NCBI RefSeq assembly: GCF_900111765.1
Contig: NZ_FOIB01000005.1
Location: forward strand, 496,001-560,000
From: Myxococcus fulvus
GTDB taxonomy: Bacteria; Myxococcota; Myxococcia; Myxococcales; Myxococcaceae
Direction of reading: 5' to 3'
Length of the DNA: 64,000 nucleotides
In this document: in pieces, positions 46,922 through 55,312 of the stretch
How the letters are laid out: each line of letters opens with the position of its first letter
Position numbering within the stretch: position 1 is the first letter of the stretch
The notes under the pieces: generated by a model
What the model was told of the DNA's origin: nothing
The model's input: only the letters and a program-made list of their open reading frames with translations
Databases searched by the model: none
Translations under genes and position numbers: made by a program

Positions 46922-47458
46922 TCAGCTGGCGGCGGGGATGGCCTGGATGTCGAGCTCGATGTCGACCTTCTCGCCGACGAGCCACCCGCCGTTGTCGAGC
47001 GTCTTGTTCCAGCGGATGCCGTAGTCGGAGCGGTTGATGGTGGCGCGCGCCGTGTAGATGAGGCGCGTGCTGCCCCACGGGTCCTTGGATGTGGCGGTGT
47101 GGCGCGCCTCGAAGACGACGGGCTGGGTGACGTTGCGGATGGACAGCTCGCCGGACAGGCGGAAGCCCGCGCCGCCGGTGGGCTCCACGTGGGTGCTGCG
47201 GAAGGTGAGCTTCGGCGCGGTCTCCGCGTCGAGGAAGTCCGGCGAGCGCAGGTGCGCGTCGCGCTCCGGCGCGCCGGTGTAGATGCTGGCCGTGTCCGCG
47301 GAGACCTCGACCTCGCCCCGCGTGGGCTGTTCGGAGTCCACGCGCAGCGAGCCGGAGACGCGCTCGAAGCGGCCGTGCACGCGGGCCACCACCATGTGAC
47401 GGGCGATGAAGAGCACGGAGGAGTGTGCGGGGTCGATGTTCCAGGAGGTCACGGGCAT
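46922..47458 (-). CDS. YceI-family lipid-binding lipocalin-like protein
   Basis: A 178-residue protein with the YceI profile: WNIDPAHSSVLFIARHMVVARVHGRF at the start, DTASIYTGAPERDAHLRSPDFLDAETAP, and LSIRNVTQPVVFE before DYGIRWNKTLD. No signal peptide, so a cytosolic member of the family. YceI proteins bind isoprenoid or long amphiphilic ligands in a beta-barrel. It is convergent with the EEP gene, only 13 bp away. Confidence 0.93.
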   Translation of the reverse strand: MPVTSWNIDPAHSSVLFIARHMVVARVHGRFERVSGSLRVDSEQPTRGEVEVSADTASIYTGAPERDAHLRSPDFLDAETAPKLTFRSTHVEPTGGAGFRLSGELSIRNVTQPVVFEARHTATSKDPWGSTRLIYTARATINRSDYGIRWNKTLDNGGWLVGEKVDIELDIQAIPAAS

Positions 47459-47962
47459 GGGGGGAGCTCGTCGGTGCGAATCGAGGGGGAGTGTCGGGTG
47501 AGCGGGTCACGACCGACACAGCCATCCTACGCAAATCACAGCCGCTGTCAGGCCTGGCGCAAAGGTGGCGTCAACGGCGCGCCACCACGAGTACAGGCGG
47601 TGAGAATCTTCGTCGCCGGGGTGTCTGGCCGTACGGGTCCGACACGCAACCAAGCCCTACTAACGGTCCTAAGGTAGCAACCTCCGGGAAACCGGTGACG
47701 CGAAGCAGCCCGTGTCTCTCCGAGAGACGTGCCGCGTGCCCACTGCCGCGAGTCCCGCGGTAAGAGCGACCGTAAAGCCAAGCAAGGCCCGTCCACTCGG
47801 ACACCCCGGCGACATCGTGAAACACCCGGAGAACGGCGCTGTCATTTTGCCAAGCCGCCTTCCCGGAGGGATTCTGGAAACACGGTCTCGTGAGGGGGAG
47901 ACCCGACCGCCGGCTGGCGGCTCCTCACGCGCGTCCGCTTCTTCCAGGAGCCACAGTCCCGC
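47459..47962. other. Long leader/intergenic region before the radical SAM gene
   Basis: 504 bp without a protein gene between divergent yceI and the radical SAM gene. The central part (47663-47773) holds a foldable RNA candidate listed separately. The stretch 47774-47962 looks like an untranslated leader. A GGAG at about 47944 is a rather distant ribosome-binding site for ATG 47963. Confidence 0.5.
47663..47773 (+). promoter_or_regulatory. Candidate structured leader RNA (riboswitch-like, unassigned)
   Basis: ACGGTC (47663-47668) pairs with GACCGT (47768-47773) and encloses three perfect hairpins. These are CCGG-GAAA-CCGG (47684-47695, a GNRA tetraloop), GTCTCT-CCG-AGAGAC (47714-47728) and CCGCG-AGTCC-CGCGG (47746-47760). 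The strings GGGAA...GGTG and CACTG-hairpin-AAG recall cobalamin riboswitch cores, and the downstream protein has a B12-binding-type domain, but I cannot place a proper B12 box. Positions 47661-47678 are identical to a universally conserved 23S rRNA segment (core of the I-CeuI site). Could be a divergent riboswitch or another structured RNA. Confidence 0.4.
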
Positions 47963-49378
47963 ATGCGGATCGCCGTCATCTCCACGTACACGCACCCCAC
48001 CCGTCTGCGCATCAAGGAACCCTCCATCATGCAGTCGGCCGTGCCGGAGCTCATCGCCGGCCTGTGCCCCGCGCATGCCGAGGTGGAGATCTTCAACGAG
48101 AAGGAGGTGGACCTCCCCATGGACCGTCACTGGGACCTGGTCTTCTTCTCGTACCTGCACTCCTACTACGAGCACACCAAGGTGCTCTCCACGCTCTTCC
48201 GCCAGCGCGGGATGACCACCGTCGCGGGAGGCCGGCACGCCAACCACTTCCCCGATGACGCACAGGCGCACTTCGACGCCGTCATCACCGGCGAGCCCGA
48301 GTCCAACGTCCCCGCCCTCATCGCGGACTTCGAGCAGGGCCGGCTCCAGAAGCGCTACGCCCTGCCCTCCTCCGGCCCCACCGACATCCAGCCGTATCGC
48401 TACGAGCTCATCGACTTCGAGCACAACAAGGTCCGCCTGCCCGGCATCGAGGCGTCCCGCGGCTGCCCGTTCCGCTGCAACTTCTGCGTCCTCACCGGCC
48501 ACGAGCGCTACCGCTACCGCCCCGTCGCCCAGGTCCTCGACGAAATCCAGACACGCATGCGCTGGAACCCCAACTACCTGGGATTGATGAAGGACGCCTT
48601 CATCTTCCTCGACAACAACCTGGGAGGCTCACCCAAGTACCTGCGCGAGCTGTGCGAGGCGCTCATCCCCCTGAAGAAGACCTGGGGCTGCGCCCTCACC
48701 TTCAACGTCCTCAAGGACGAATCCCTGGTCAAGCTGATGGCGAAGGCCGGCTGCCGCTACGTCTACACCGGCCTGGAGTCTCTCAACCCCGAGTCCATCA
48801 AGGCGATGAACAAGGGGCAGAACACGCTCTCCGAAGTGGACGCCGTCATCCGCCGCGTCTTCTCCTCCGGCATCCTCCTGTCCTTCGGCCTCATCGTCGG
48901 CTCCGACGGCGACACCAACGAGTACCTGGAGAAGCTGCCCATGTATCTCTCCGACCTGGGCTACTTCTCCGTCACCTTCCTCGGCATCGTCTGCCCCTAC
49001 CCGGAGACGCCCTTCTTCCGCGAGCTCCAGGCGGAGAACCGCCTGCTGCCGGGCACCGTCAGCCGCGACTACGACGGCTACACCCTCTGTCACCGGCCGA
49101 AGAACCTGCACCCCTCCGAGGTCATCGAGCACTTCCACCGGCTCTGCGGCCAGCTGGGCAGCCTGCCCAACATCGCGAAGCACTACTGGTCCAAGCTGAC
49201 CTTGAGCAACCTGCCCCGCTACAAGCAGGTCATCACCTTCTCCGGGCCGGAGATCCTCAGCATCCGCAACCCGCTGAAGAACCCCGCCCGTCGCTACATC
49301 GCGGGGCTCGACCCGATGGAGGAATGGGACACGCGGCAGATGGCGGCGCTGGGCCTGAAGCCTCAGCAGCTCACCTGA
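47963..49378 (+). CDS. B12-binding-domain radical SAM protein
   Basis: A 471-residue protein. Residues 1 to about 140 form a Rossmann-like cobalamin-binding-type domain (RIAVISTYTHPTRLRIKEPS, TTVAGGRHANHFPDDA, FDAVITGEPE). The radical SAM cluster motif C168-x3-C172-x2-C175 (SRGCPFRCNFC) follows, then the TIM-barrel signatures YTGLESLNPESIKAMNKGQN and LIVGSDGDT. Typical reactions are methylations or rearrangements on unactivated carbon, e.g. in lipid or natural-product synthesis. Whether it truly binds B12 is unclear, as the DxHxxG motif is not evident. The 3' end overlaps the convergent cyclase gene by 16 bp. Confidence 0.87.
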   Translation: MRIAVISTYTHPTRLRIKEPSIMQSAVPELIAGLCPAHAEVEIFNEKEVDLPMDRHWDLVFFSYLHSYYEHTKVLSTLFRQRGMTTVAGGRHANHFPDDAQAHFDAVITGEPESNVPALIADFEQGRLQKRYALPSSGPTDIQPYRYELIDFEHNKVRLPGIEASRGCPFRCNFCVLTGHERYRYRPVAQVLDEIQTRMRWNPNYLGLMKDAFIFLDNNLGGSPKYLRELCEALIPLKKTWGCALTFNVLKDESLVKLMAKAGCRYVYTGLESLNPESIKAMNKGQNTLSEVDAVIRRVFSSGILLSFGLIVGSDGDTNEYLEKLPMYLSDLGYFSVTFLGIVCPYPETPFFRELQAENRLLPGTVSRDYDGYTLCHRPKNLHPSEVIEHFHRLCGQLGSLPNIAKHYWSKLTLSNLPRYKQVITFSGPEILSIRNPLKNPARRYIAGLDPMEEWDTRQMAALGLKPQQLT

Positions 49379-52300
49379 CGCTCACCCGCCGGGGGTGACG
49401 CCTCCACCACGGGCGCCATCCCCAGCTCCGCCTCCAGCCGGTCCAACCGGCGCAGCTCCGCCTTCGCGCCAATGGACTCGAAGATGGCGCGCGCCCGGGC
49501 CAGGAACTCGGCGCGACGGTGCGGCAGCGCCACCGCCGCGTCGTGGTACGCCACGCCCGTCTCCCACCGGTTCGGCGTGTCCTCCAGGAACTTGATGGCG
49601 CGCAGGAACAGCGACTCGGCCGCCTTGCCGCCCTTCTTCAGCGCCAGCGCGCGCGCCGACACGCGCAAGGCCGGACCCTTCATGTACGGATAGCGCCACG
49701 CGAGCAGCCGCGCCTTGAACAGACACCGCCGGACGATGGCCCACAGCGCCTCGCGCGGCACCGCCTGCGCCCCCTGCTCCAGCGCGAACAGCGCGCCCTC
49801 CGCCGCGTCCACGAGGCCAATCTGGAGGAACGGCACCAGCACGTGGTAGCGCCACAGCGCCTCGTCCGCGCGCACCGCCATCAGCCCCGCCTCCTCCACC
49901 TGGTGCTCACGCACCGTCACGTTGACCAGGTGGTTGAGGCTGGCGCACTGGTTGGCCAGGTCCTGCACCTCGATGCTGATGCGCAGCCCCTGCTCCAGCT
50001 CCGCGCACAGCTCGCCCACCTCGCCCTCGCCGCGCAGGTAGCGGCACATGGGCACCCACGAGTGCGCCCAGCCCTGGTGCATGAGCGCGTGCAGCTCCTC
50101 GCCCATCTTCCCCATCTCGACGTACGCGGCCTCGGCGCCCTCGAAGCGCGAGGCGAGGAACTGGCTGGAGCCCAGCATCATCAGCCCCGTCTGCACCTCC
50201 CACATGTCGCGCACCTGGCGCAAGAGCGCCATGGACTGCTCGGCGTACCAGGTGGCCTCCGCCTGCTTGTTGCTGAAGATGGACAGCGTGGCCAGACGCG
50301 ACAGCGCGATGCCCTCCGCCGAGGGGTCCCTCGCTTGCCGCGCGTAGCTCAGCGCCCGCTGACACCAGCGCTTCGACAACCCGAGGAAGCCCGAGCCGAA
50401 GAGCAGCGAGCCGTAATAGCTGCTCGCCAGGCTCAGCCCCCGCTCCCCCTTCGAGCGCTCCGCCATGATGGTGGCCACCATGGTCGCCCACGTGAGCTTC
50501 GCCAGGTCCTTGAAGTAGTAGATCTTGATGAGCGAGACGAGCGTCGACAGCTGCTTGAGGTACAGCGGCAGCCGAGGCCCCAGCGGCCGGGCGAGGAAGG
50601 GGAACAGGCCGTAGAGCAGGTGCAGCCCGAAGGCCAGGAGCGTGCGCAGCGCCAGTGAGAACAGGTTGCGCGGCATCGGGCGCCCCATCAAATCCATGGC
50701 GCGCTCCAGCTCCTGGATGGCGCGCTTGGACTCACCCTTCTCCTGGTGGGCGCGGCCCAGGCCCAGGTGCAGCTCCGCGCGGCGCGGGTCCTGGTCCTCG
50801 TCCGCCAGGCACTGCTCGAACATGTGGATGGCGCCCGCGTAGTTGCCCGCCTGCAGCAGCGTCTCCGCCAGCTCCTGCATCACCCGGCGCGTCTTGAGCA
50901 GCACCTCGTCCGGGTCCAACGCCTGGGTGATGGCGAGGATTTCGATGGCCTTGTTGTAGTGGTGGACGGCGTCGTCGTTGGCGTACTGCGAGCGCGCGCC
51001 CCGGGCCGCCATCAGCGTGTACTCCAGGCCCTTCACCTCGTCGTTCCCGGCGAGGAAGTGGAAGGCCAGGATGCCCGCGGACGGCGCGGTGTTCTCCCCC
51101 GCGCGCGCCTCCAGGAAGAGCGCCAGGCGCCGGTGCAGGTCCTCGCGCGAGGACACCATCAGCGTGTTGTACGCCGCGTCGCGGATGACGATGTGCTTGA
51201 AGATGCACGTGAAGGGCTCCTCCACCTCCAGGAGGATGAGCCCCAGGTGCGTCAGCGTGTCGATGGCCTCGCGGATGCGCTGGCGAGGCACCGAGCCCGG
51301 AGCCAGCGCCGCCACGGCGTCCAGCGTGAAGATGCGACCGATGACGGACGCCACCTTCACCACCAGCTTCTCCGTCTCGCTGAGCAGGTCGATGCGCCCG
51401 AGCACCACGTCCTGGATGGAGTCCGGCAGCACCAGCGTCTGAAGGCCGCGCTTGAGCTCTCGCCGCGCCGCGCCCGGAGACACCGGCCCCAGGTAGCCGC
51501 CCTCCACCATGCCCTGGACGATGGACTCCGCGAAGAACGGGTTGCCCTGCACCTTGGAGAGCAGCAGGTCCTCCAGCGCGGTGTCCGGCGGCTCCATGCG
51601 CAGGTGCACGCGCAAGAGCGCCCGCGTGTCCTCGTCGTCCAGGCTGGAGACGTCGAGCTTGCGCAGGTACGGCAGGTGCTCCAGGCCGCGCAGCTGCTCT
51701 CCGGGCCGCATCGTCACCAGCAGCGTCAGGCGCAGGGGCGCAAGCCGGGCGGCGACGTACTCGATGAGGTCGACGGAGATGTTGTCCGCCCAGTGCAGGT
51801 CCTCGAAGAAGAGCAGCAGCGGCGTCTTGCGCGCGTGCTTCTCCAGGAGCTGGAAGATGATGTGGAAGACCTTCTGGTTCTTGTGGCGCGCGTCCAGCCC
51901 CGAGGTGGCCGCGTCCTCCTCCACGCTCAGGCCCAGGATGTGCGCCATCACCGGCGTCCACTCCGGCCCCACGTCCTCCAGGCTGTCGAGCCCCTGGCGC
52001 ACCCGGACGAGCTGCGCGTCCACGTCATCGCCCTCGTGCAGGCCGAACAGCTGCACGAGCACCTCCTTCCAGGGGAAGAAGGGCGTGAACATCTCGTACG
52101 AGTAGCAGATGCCGTACAGGCTGCGAGCGCCGCGCGACTCGGCCTCCTCCACCACCCGGGCGCCCAGGCGCGACTTGCCGATGCCCGCCTCGCCGGACAC
52201 CACGCACAGCCGCCCCGCGCCCTGGAGCGACTCCTCCACCGCGGCCTGCAGCTGCCCCAGCTCACGCCGCCGGCCGACGATGCCGCCCCGGCCCTTCACG

Positions 52301-53646
52301 AAGAGGCTGCGGCGCACCTCGCCCTTGAGCCGGAAGATGGGCACCGCGCGCGTGACGCCCTTGAGCGTGGCGTCCTCGACGAACTCCGTGGCGAAGCCGC
52401 CCTGCTGCAGCTTGCGCTCCGTCTGCGCGTCGATGTGGATGCCCACCCCGTCCGCGTACGTCATCAGCCGCGCGGCCAGATTCACCACCTCGCCCAGCGC
52501 CGAGTAGCCCTTGCGCCAGGGCGAGCCCATGTCGCCGAAGTACGCGTGCCCCGTGGCGATGCCGATCTGCAGCTCGCGCACGTAGGGGTAGGCCTCGCGC
52601 TCGCGCACCAGCTTGCACGCGAGCCGGCTGGCCAGCACCTCCTTGTTCTGCTGGGCGGTGGGCGCGCCGAACAGGACGTAGAGCACGTTGCCCTTGTCCG
52701 TGAAGTCCGTCATCAGGAGCACGCCGCCGTGGTGCGCGCTCTCGCGCTGGACGTACTCGTAGAAGGCGTTCAGCTCGCGGGTGAAGGCCTCCACCTCGGA
52801 CGGCCCGTGGTCCGTCTTGAAGCGCAGGAAGAAGCAGGTGAGGTCGCGGAAGTCACCGCCCATCTCCTGGTGCGCGGTGGTGATGCGCGTGAAGAGCACC
52901 GGATGCAGGAGCAGCGCGCAGCGGCCCACCAGCTCCTCGCCACCCGGCGCGTCGAACACCGGCGGAGGCCGCGCCTCCAGCGGCACCGAGGGCTCCAGGC
53001 GGTAGGCGCCGTCGCACTCCTCGCCCACGCGCGCCAGGTCCGGAAGGAGCGCCCAGGCCTCGGGGCTCAAGAGCACCTCGCCCACCCGGGCCCGCTTCTC
53101 CGCGGCCACCGCCTGCTCCAGCGGACGGCCGACGAGCGCCGGGTGCATCCACATGCCCGTCGTCCCCAGGACGATGCGGTGCGACTCGCCCACGCCGATG
53201 CCGATGCGCGACGACACGCCGAAGCGCTGCCCCAACAGCTCCAGCCGCGAGAAAGGAGCGAGCCTGCGCTGCACGTCCAGCGCGCACCGGGCCGCGCGCG
53301 CCACCGCCTCCGCGTCGCCCTCGTCGGAGGCGGGCTCGAAGCAGGCGAGGATGGAGTCACCAGCGAACTGGTAGATGTCGCCGCCGTGCGCCTTCACGAC
53401 GTCGATCATCTCCGTGTAGTAGCCACGAAGCAGGCGCTGGAGCGCGTCGATGCCACGAGGCCCTTCACCGCTCAGCCGCACGACGATGGGCGTGAAGCCC
53501 GCGATGTCCAGCACCAGGATGGCGCCGCGCACCGGCTCCACCGCCGGCAGCGCGTGCGCCTCCGTGTCCTCCAGCCTGCGAATCAGCGCGCCGGGGATGT
53601 AGGGCCGGAGCGAGGACAGCACCAGGTCGATGTCGGCCGACGACAT
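49363..53646 (-). CDS. Soluble-adenylyl-cyclase-like protein: two cyclase domains, AAA ATPase, TPR
   Basis: 1427 residues. The first class III cyclase domain (about 35-215) has VLDIAGFTPIVV and GGDIYQFAGDSILACFE with both metal-site Asp. The second (about 255-440) starts DLTCFFLRFKTDHG and lacks the usual DIxGFT, so it looks catalytically degenerate. An AAA/NTPase domain follows (Walker A GEAGIGKSRL, Lys491; LLFFEDLHWADN as Walker B), then a long helical TPR-like region to the C-terminus. This order equals mammalian soluble adenylyl cyclase (C1-C2-ATPase-TPR). The function may be bicarbonate- or metabolite-sensing cAMP synthesis (inference). The gene lies 10 bp behind the small membrane-protein gene in the same operon. 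Confidence 0.9.
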   Translation of the reverse strand: MSSADIDLVLSSLRPYIPGALIRRLEDTEAHALPAVEPVRGAILVLDIAGFTPIVVRLSGEGPRGIDALQRLLRGYYTEMIDVVKAHGGDIYQFAGDSILACFEPASDEGDAEAVARAARCALDVQRRLAPFSRLELLGQRFGVSSRIGIGVGESHRIVLGTTGMWMHPALVGRPLEQAVAAEKRARVGEVLLSPEAWALLPDLARVGEECDGAYRLEPSVPLEARPPPVFDAPGGEELVGRCALLLHPVLFTRITTAHQEMGGDFRDLTCFFLRFKTDHGPSEVEAFTRELNAFYEYVQRESAHHGGVLLMTDFTDKGNVLYVLFGAPTAQQNKEVLASRLACKLVREREAYPYVRELQIGIATGHAYFGDMGSPWRKGYSALGEVVNLAARLMTYADGVGIHIDAQTERKLQQGGFATEFVEDATLKGVTRAVPIFRLKGEVRRSLFVKGRGGIVGRRRELGQLQAAVEESLQGAGRLCVVSGEAGIGKSRLGARVVEEAESRGARSLYGICYSYEMFTPFFPWKEVLVQLFGLHEGDDVDAQLVRVRQGLDSLEDVGPEWTPVMAHILGLSVEEDAATSGLDARHKNQKVFHIIFQLLEKHARKTPLLLFFEDLHWADNISVDLIEYVAARLAPLRLTLLVTMRPGEQLRGLEHLPYLRKLDVSSLDDEDTRALLRVHLRMEPPDTALEDLLLSKVQGNPFFAESIVQGMVEGGYLGPVSPGAARRELKRGLQTLVLPDSIQDVVLGRIDLLSETEKLVVKVASVIGRIFTLDAVAALAPGSVPRQRIREAIDTLTHLGLILLEVEEPFTCIFKHIVIRDAAYNTLMVSSREDLHRRLALFLEARAGENTAPSAGILAFHFLAGNDEVKGLEYTLMAARGARSQYANDDAVHHYNKAIEILAITQALDPDEVLLKTRRVMQELAETLLQAGNYAGAIHMFEQCLADEDQDPRRAELHLGLGRAHQEKGESKRAIQELERAMDLMGRPMPRNLFSLALRTLLAFGLHLLYGLFPFLARPLGPRLPLYLKQLSTLVSLIKIYYFKDLAKLTWATMVATIMAERSKGERGLSLASSYYGSLLFGSGFLGLSKRWCQRALSYARQARDPSAEGIALSRLATLSIFSNKQAEATWYAEQSMALLRQVRDMWEVQTGLMMLGSSQFLASRFEGAEAAYVEMGKMGEELHALMHQGWAHSWVPMCRYLRGEGEVGELCAELEQGLRISIEVQDLANQCASLNHLVNVTVREHQVEEAGLMAVRADEALWRYHVLVPFLQIGLVDAAEGALFALEQGAQAVPREALWAIVRRCLFKARLLAWRYPYMKGPALRVSARALALKKGGKAAESLFLRAIKFLEDTPNRWETGVAYHDAAVALPHRRAEFLARARAIFESIGAKAELRRLDRLEAELGMAPVVEASPPAGERQVSC

Positions 53647-53656
53647 GCTGGCGCCC

Positions 53657-54058
53657 TCAGCCCAACGTCCTGAAGCGAATCCACATCGCCGCCACGCCCA
53701 CTCCGGCGTAGAGGAACGTCTCCAGCGTCTCCGACAACGGCTGCGCCTTCCTCAACGCACCCCACGCGTGCACCACCACCATGGCCGCGCACACCCAGCC
53801 GATGAGCTCGAAGAGCGCCGGCTGGCTTCGCGGGTCCGGGATGTAGCGCATCACCGTGAGGATGATGGCCAGCGCCACGCCGCCCAGGCACCGGCCGAAG
53901 TACACCGTCAGGTCCGTGTTGCCCTGCATCGGCGCCCAGCCCAACCAGCGAGACCAACGCAGCGGCATCAGGAGGAGCGGCAGGGCGAACACCAACAGGA
54001 AGAACGTCGTCGAGACGGCCAGGAACCAACTTGCGAGTGGGTATTCGGCACTGATCAT
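53657..54058 (-). CDS. Four-helix membrane protein, partner gene of the cyclase
   Basis: A 133-residue integral membrane protein with about four hydrophobic segments (SWFLAVSTTFFLLVFALPLLL, VYFGRCLGGVALAIILTVM, ELIGWVCAAMVVVHAWGAL, TFLYAGVGVAAMWIRF). I do not recognise a named family. It is immediately upstream of the cyclase gene (10 bp), suggesting co-expression and possibly membrane recruitment or sensing for it. Confidence 0.75.
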   Translation of the reverse strand: MISAEYPLASWFLAVSTTFFLLVFALPLLLMPLRWSRWLGWAPMQGNTDLTVYFGRCLGGVALAIILTVMRYIPDPRSQPALFELIGWVCAAMVVVHAWGALRKAQPLSETLETFLYAGVGVAAMWIRFRTLG

Positions 54059-54192
54059 GTCGACGCACGAGGAACGGCGTGGAAACCGAGTCTTCAGCGT
54101 GGAGCGTCAGTGCCCCCGGCTCCCCATCCTAGTCGGTTTTCACCCGGCTTCGAGCACCCTCGAACCAGACGAGGATTCCTGGGTTTCCAAGC

Positions 54193-54744
54193 TCAGGGAG
54201 CAGGAGAGCGGGCGGGCTCGAGGACGGCGGCGCGGAGGAACTCGGCGACGCGCTCCAGGGAGTCGGTGCGCTCCAGGCCGGAGGGGAAGCGGCGGAAGGC
54301 GTCGTTGGGGCCGAAGAGGATGATGGGCTTGCCGTAGCGCGCGCACAGCACGGCCTCGGCGGCGGTGCCGGCGCCCCCGGGCAGGGCCACGAGGGCGTGG
54401 GGGGTGAGGACGTTGATGTGGTTGCGGCTGAGTGGATCCGTACCCTGCTCTCCGCTCAGGGGCAGGTGGGTGTAGATGGCCAGCTCCACGCCCGGGTTGG
54501 GGTAGCCCTGGCGCGGGACGTATTCGCCGTCCTTCACCGTGCCGGGGACGATGCCGATGGAGATGCCCCGCCGGCCCACGACCTGGACGAACGCGTCCGC
54601 CGCCGCGCGCATGACGCCGCTGCCCGCGCCGGTGAGCAGGTCGAACCCCGCCTCGGCGATCCACCGCGCCAACGGAATGACGCGCTCCAGGTGCTCCTGC
54701 CGCCCCGAGCCGAACACGCCGATGATCCGCCTTTCCTTTCTCAT
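54193..54744 (-). CDS. LOG/SLOG-family nucleotide-binding protein (TIGR00725-like)
   Basis: A 183-residue protein; ATG 54744 (MRKERRIIGVFGSGRQEH) with AAGGAG upstream. Rossmannoid LOG motifs: GVFGSGRQ, LLTGAGSGVMRAAADAF, SIGIVPG, and VALPGGAGTAAEA-VLCARYGKPIILFG, the PGGxGTxxE signature. Close to the 'TIGR00725 / molybdenum cofactor carrier'-type branch rather than the cytokinin-activating PGGYGT enzymes. It may bind a nucleotide or ADP-ribose-type ligand; the exact role is unknown. Confidence 0.83.
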   Translation of the reverse strand: MRKERRIIGVFGSGRQEHLERVIPLARWIAEAGFDLLTGAGSGVMRAAADAFVQVVGRRGISIGIVPGTVKDGEYVPRQGYPNPGVELAIYTHLPLSGEQGTDPLSRNHINVLTPHALVALPGGAGTAAEAVLCARYGKPIILFGPNDAFRRFPSGLERTDSLERVAEFLRAAVLEPARSPAP

Positions 54745-55001
54745 GACTGGTTTGCTCCTTCCCGCGGATGTGACCGGCCCGACCCCCAGCTTCTTCCATG
54801 TGCGTCCCACGCATCCGGCGCAACCGTTCAGTGCGTCACAGAGTCCCCGTCCGCCGTTCACCGATGGAAGGATCCACCCTCCGACAGAGCCCGAAATGAC
54901 ACTTGCAGGACGCGGCGCGCCCAAGGGTGGGACGCGCCCCAGGCGCCCTGGCCTGTCAGACCCCCTCCGTAACCTGCTTCACGTCAAGCCTGGAGGTGGC
55001 C

Positions 55002-55307
55002 TTGTTCGACACCTGTGGTGGATGTGAGCGACGTGGTGGCCCCGGTGAAATCTTCGACTGGTGCGCCAACTGTGAGTTGTCCCTGTGCCCGCGCTGCATG
55101 GAGCGAGGGTGCTGTGACGAGTCCCCCGCGGAGTCGGGGCGCGGCGCGCCGCGGTTGTTGCCGGACCCGCCGGAGGACGACGCCCTTCCCCTGCCCGAGC
55201 ACTTCGGTGGGCGGTGCTGCTCCAGTGCCCGCGCGGTGGCGTGCTCGTGCGCGTTCCACTGGGTCTGCGAGCGGCACGGCGACCAGCACATCGGCACGCA
55301 CGACTGA
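55002..55307 (+). CDS. Cys/His-rich probable zinc-binding small protein
   Basis: A 101-residue protein. TTG 55002 is chosen because GGAGG lies five bases upstream and the product opens LFDTCGGCERRGG. GTG 54996 overlaps the ribosome-binding site and is less likely. It has paired Cys knuckles (CGGC, CANC, CPRCMERGCC, a further CC, CSC) and a C-terminal HWVCERHGDQH, giving potentially two to three zinc sites in a RING/ZZ-like layout. No named family recognised. It ends five bases before the stop of the giant kinase gene, which converges on it. Confidence 0.6.
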   Translation: MFDTCGGCERRGGPGEIFDWCANCELSLCPRCMERGCCDESPAESGRGAPRLLPDPPEDDALPLPEHFGGRCCSSARAVACSCAFHWVCERHGDQHIGTHD

Positions 55308-55312
55308 GGGCG

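Noticed and set aside
47681..47740. A c-di-GMP-I (GEMM) riboswitch suggested by GCAACC-hairpin(GAAA)-GACGCGAAGC
   Set aside because: The second helix with the conserved GGTAGC...GGGTTACC part is missing downstream.
47663..47910. A standard cobalamin riboswitch call, using GGGGGAGACCCGACC near 47894 as B12 box
   Set aside because: The spacing to the core is too long and the required 5' partner strand was not found, so I list only an unassigned structured RNA.
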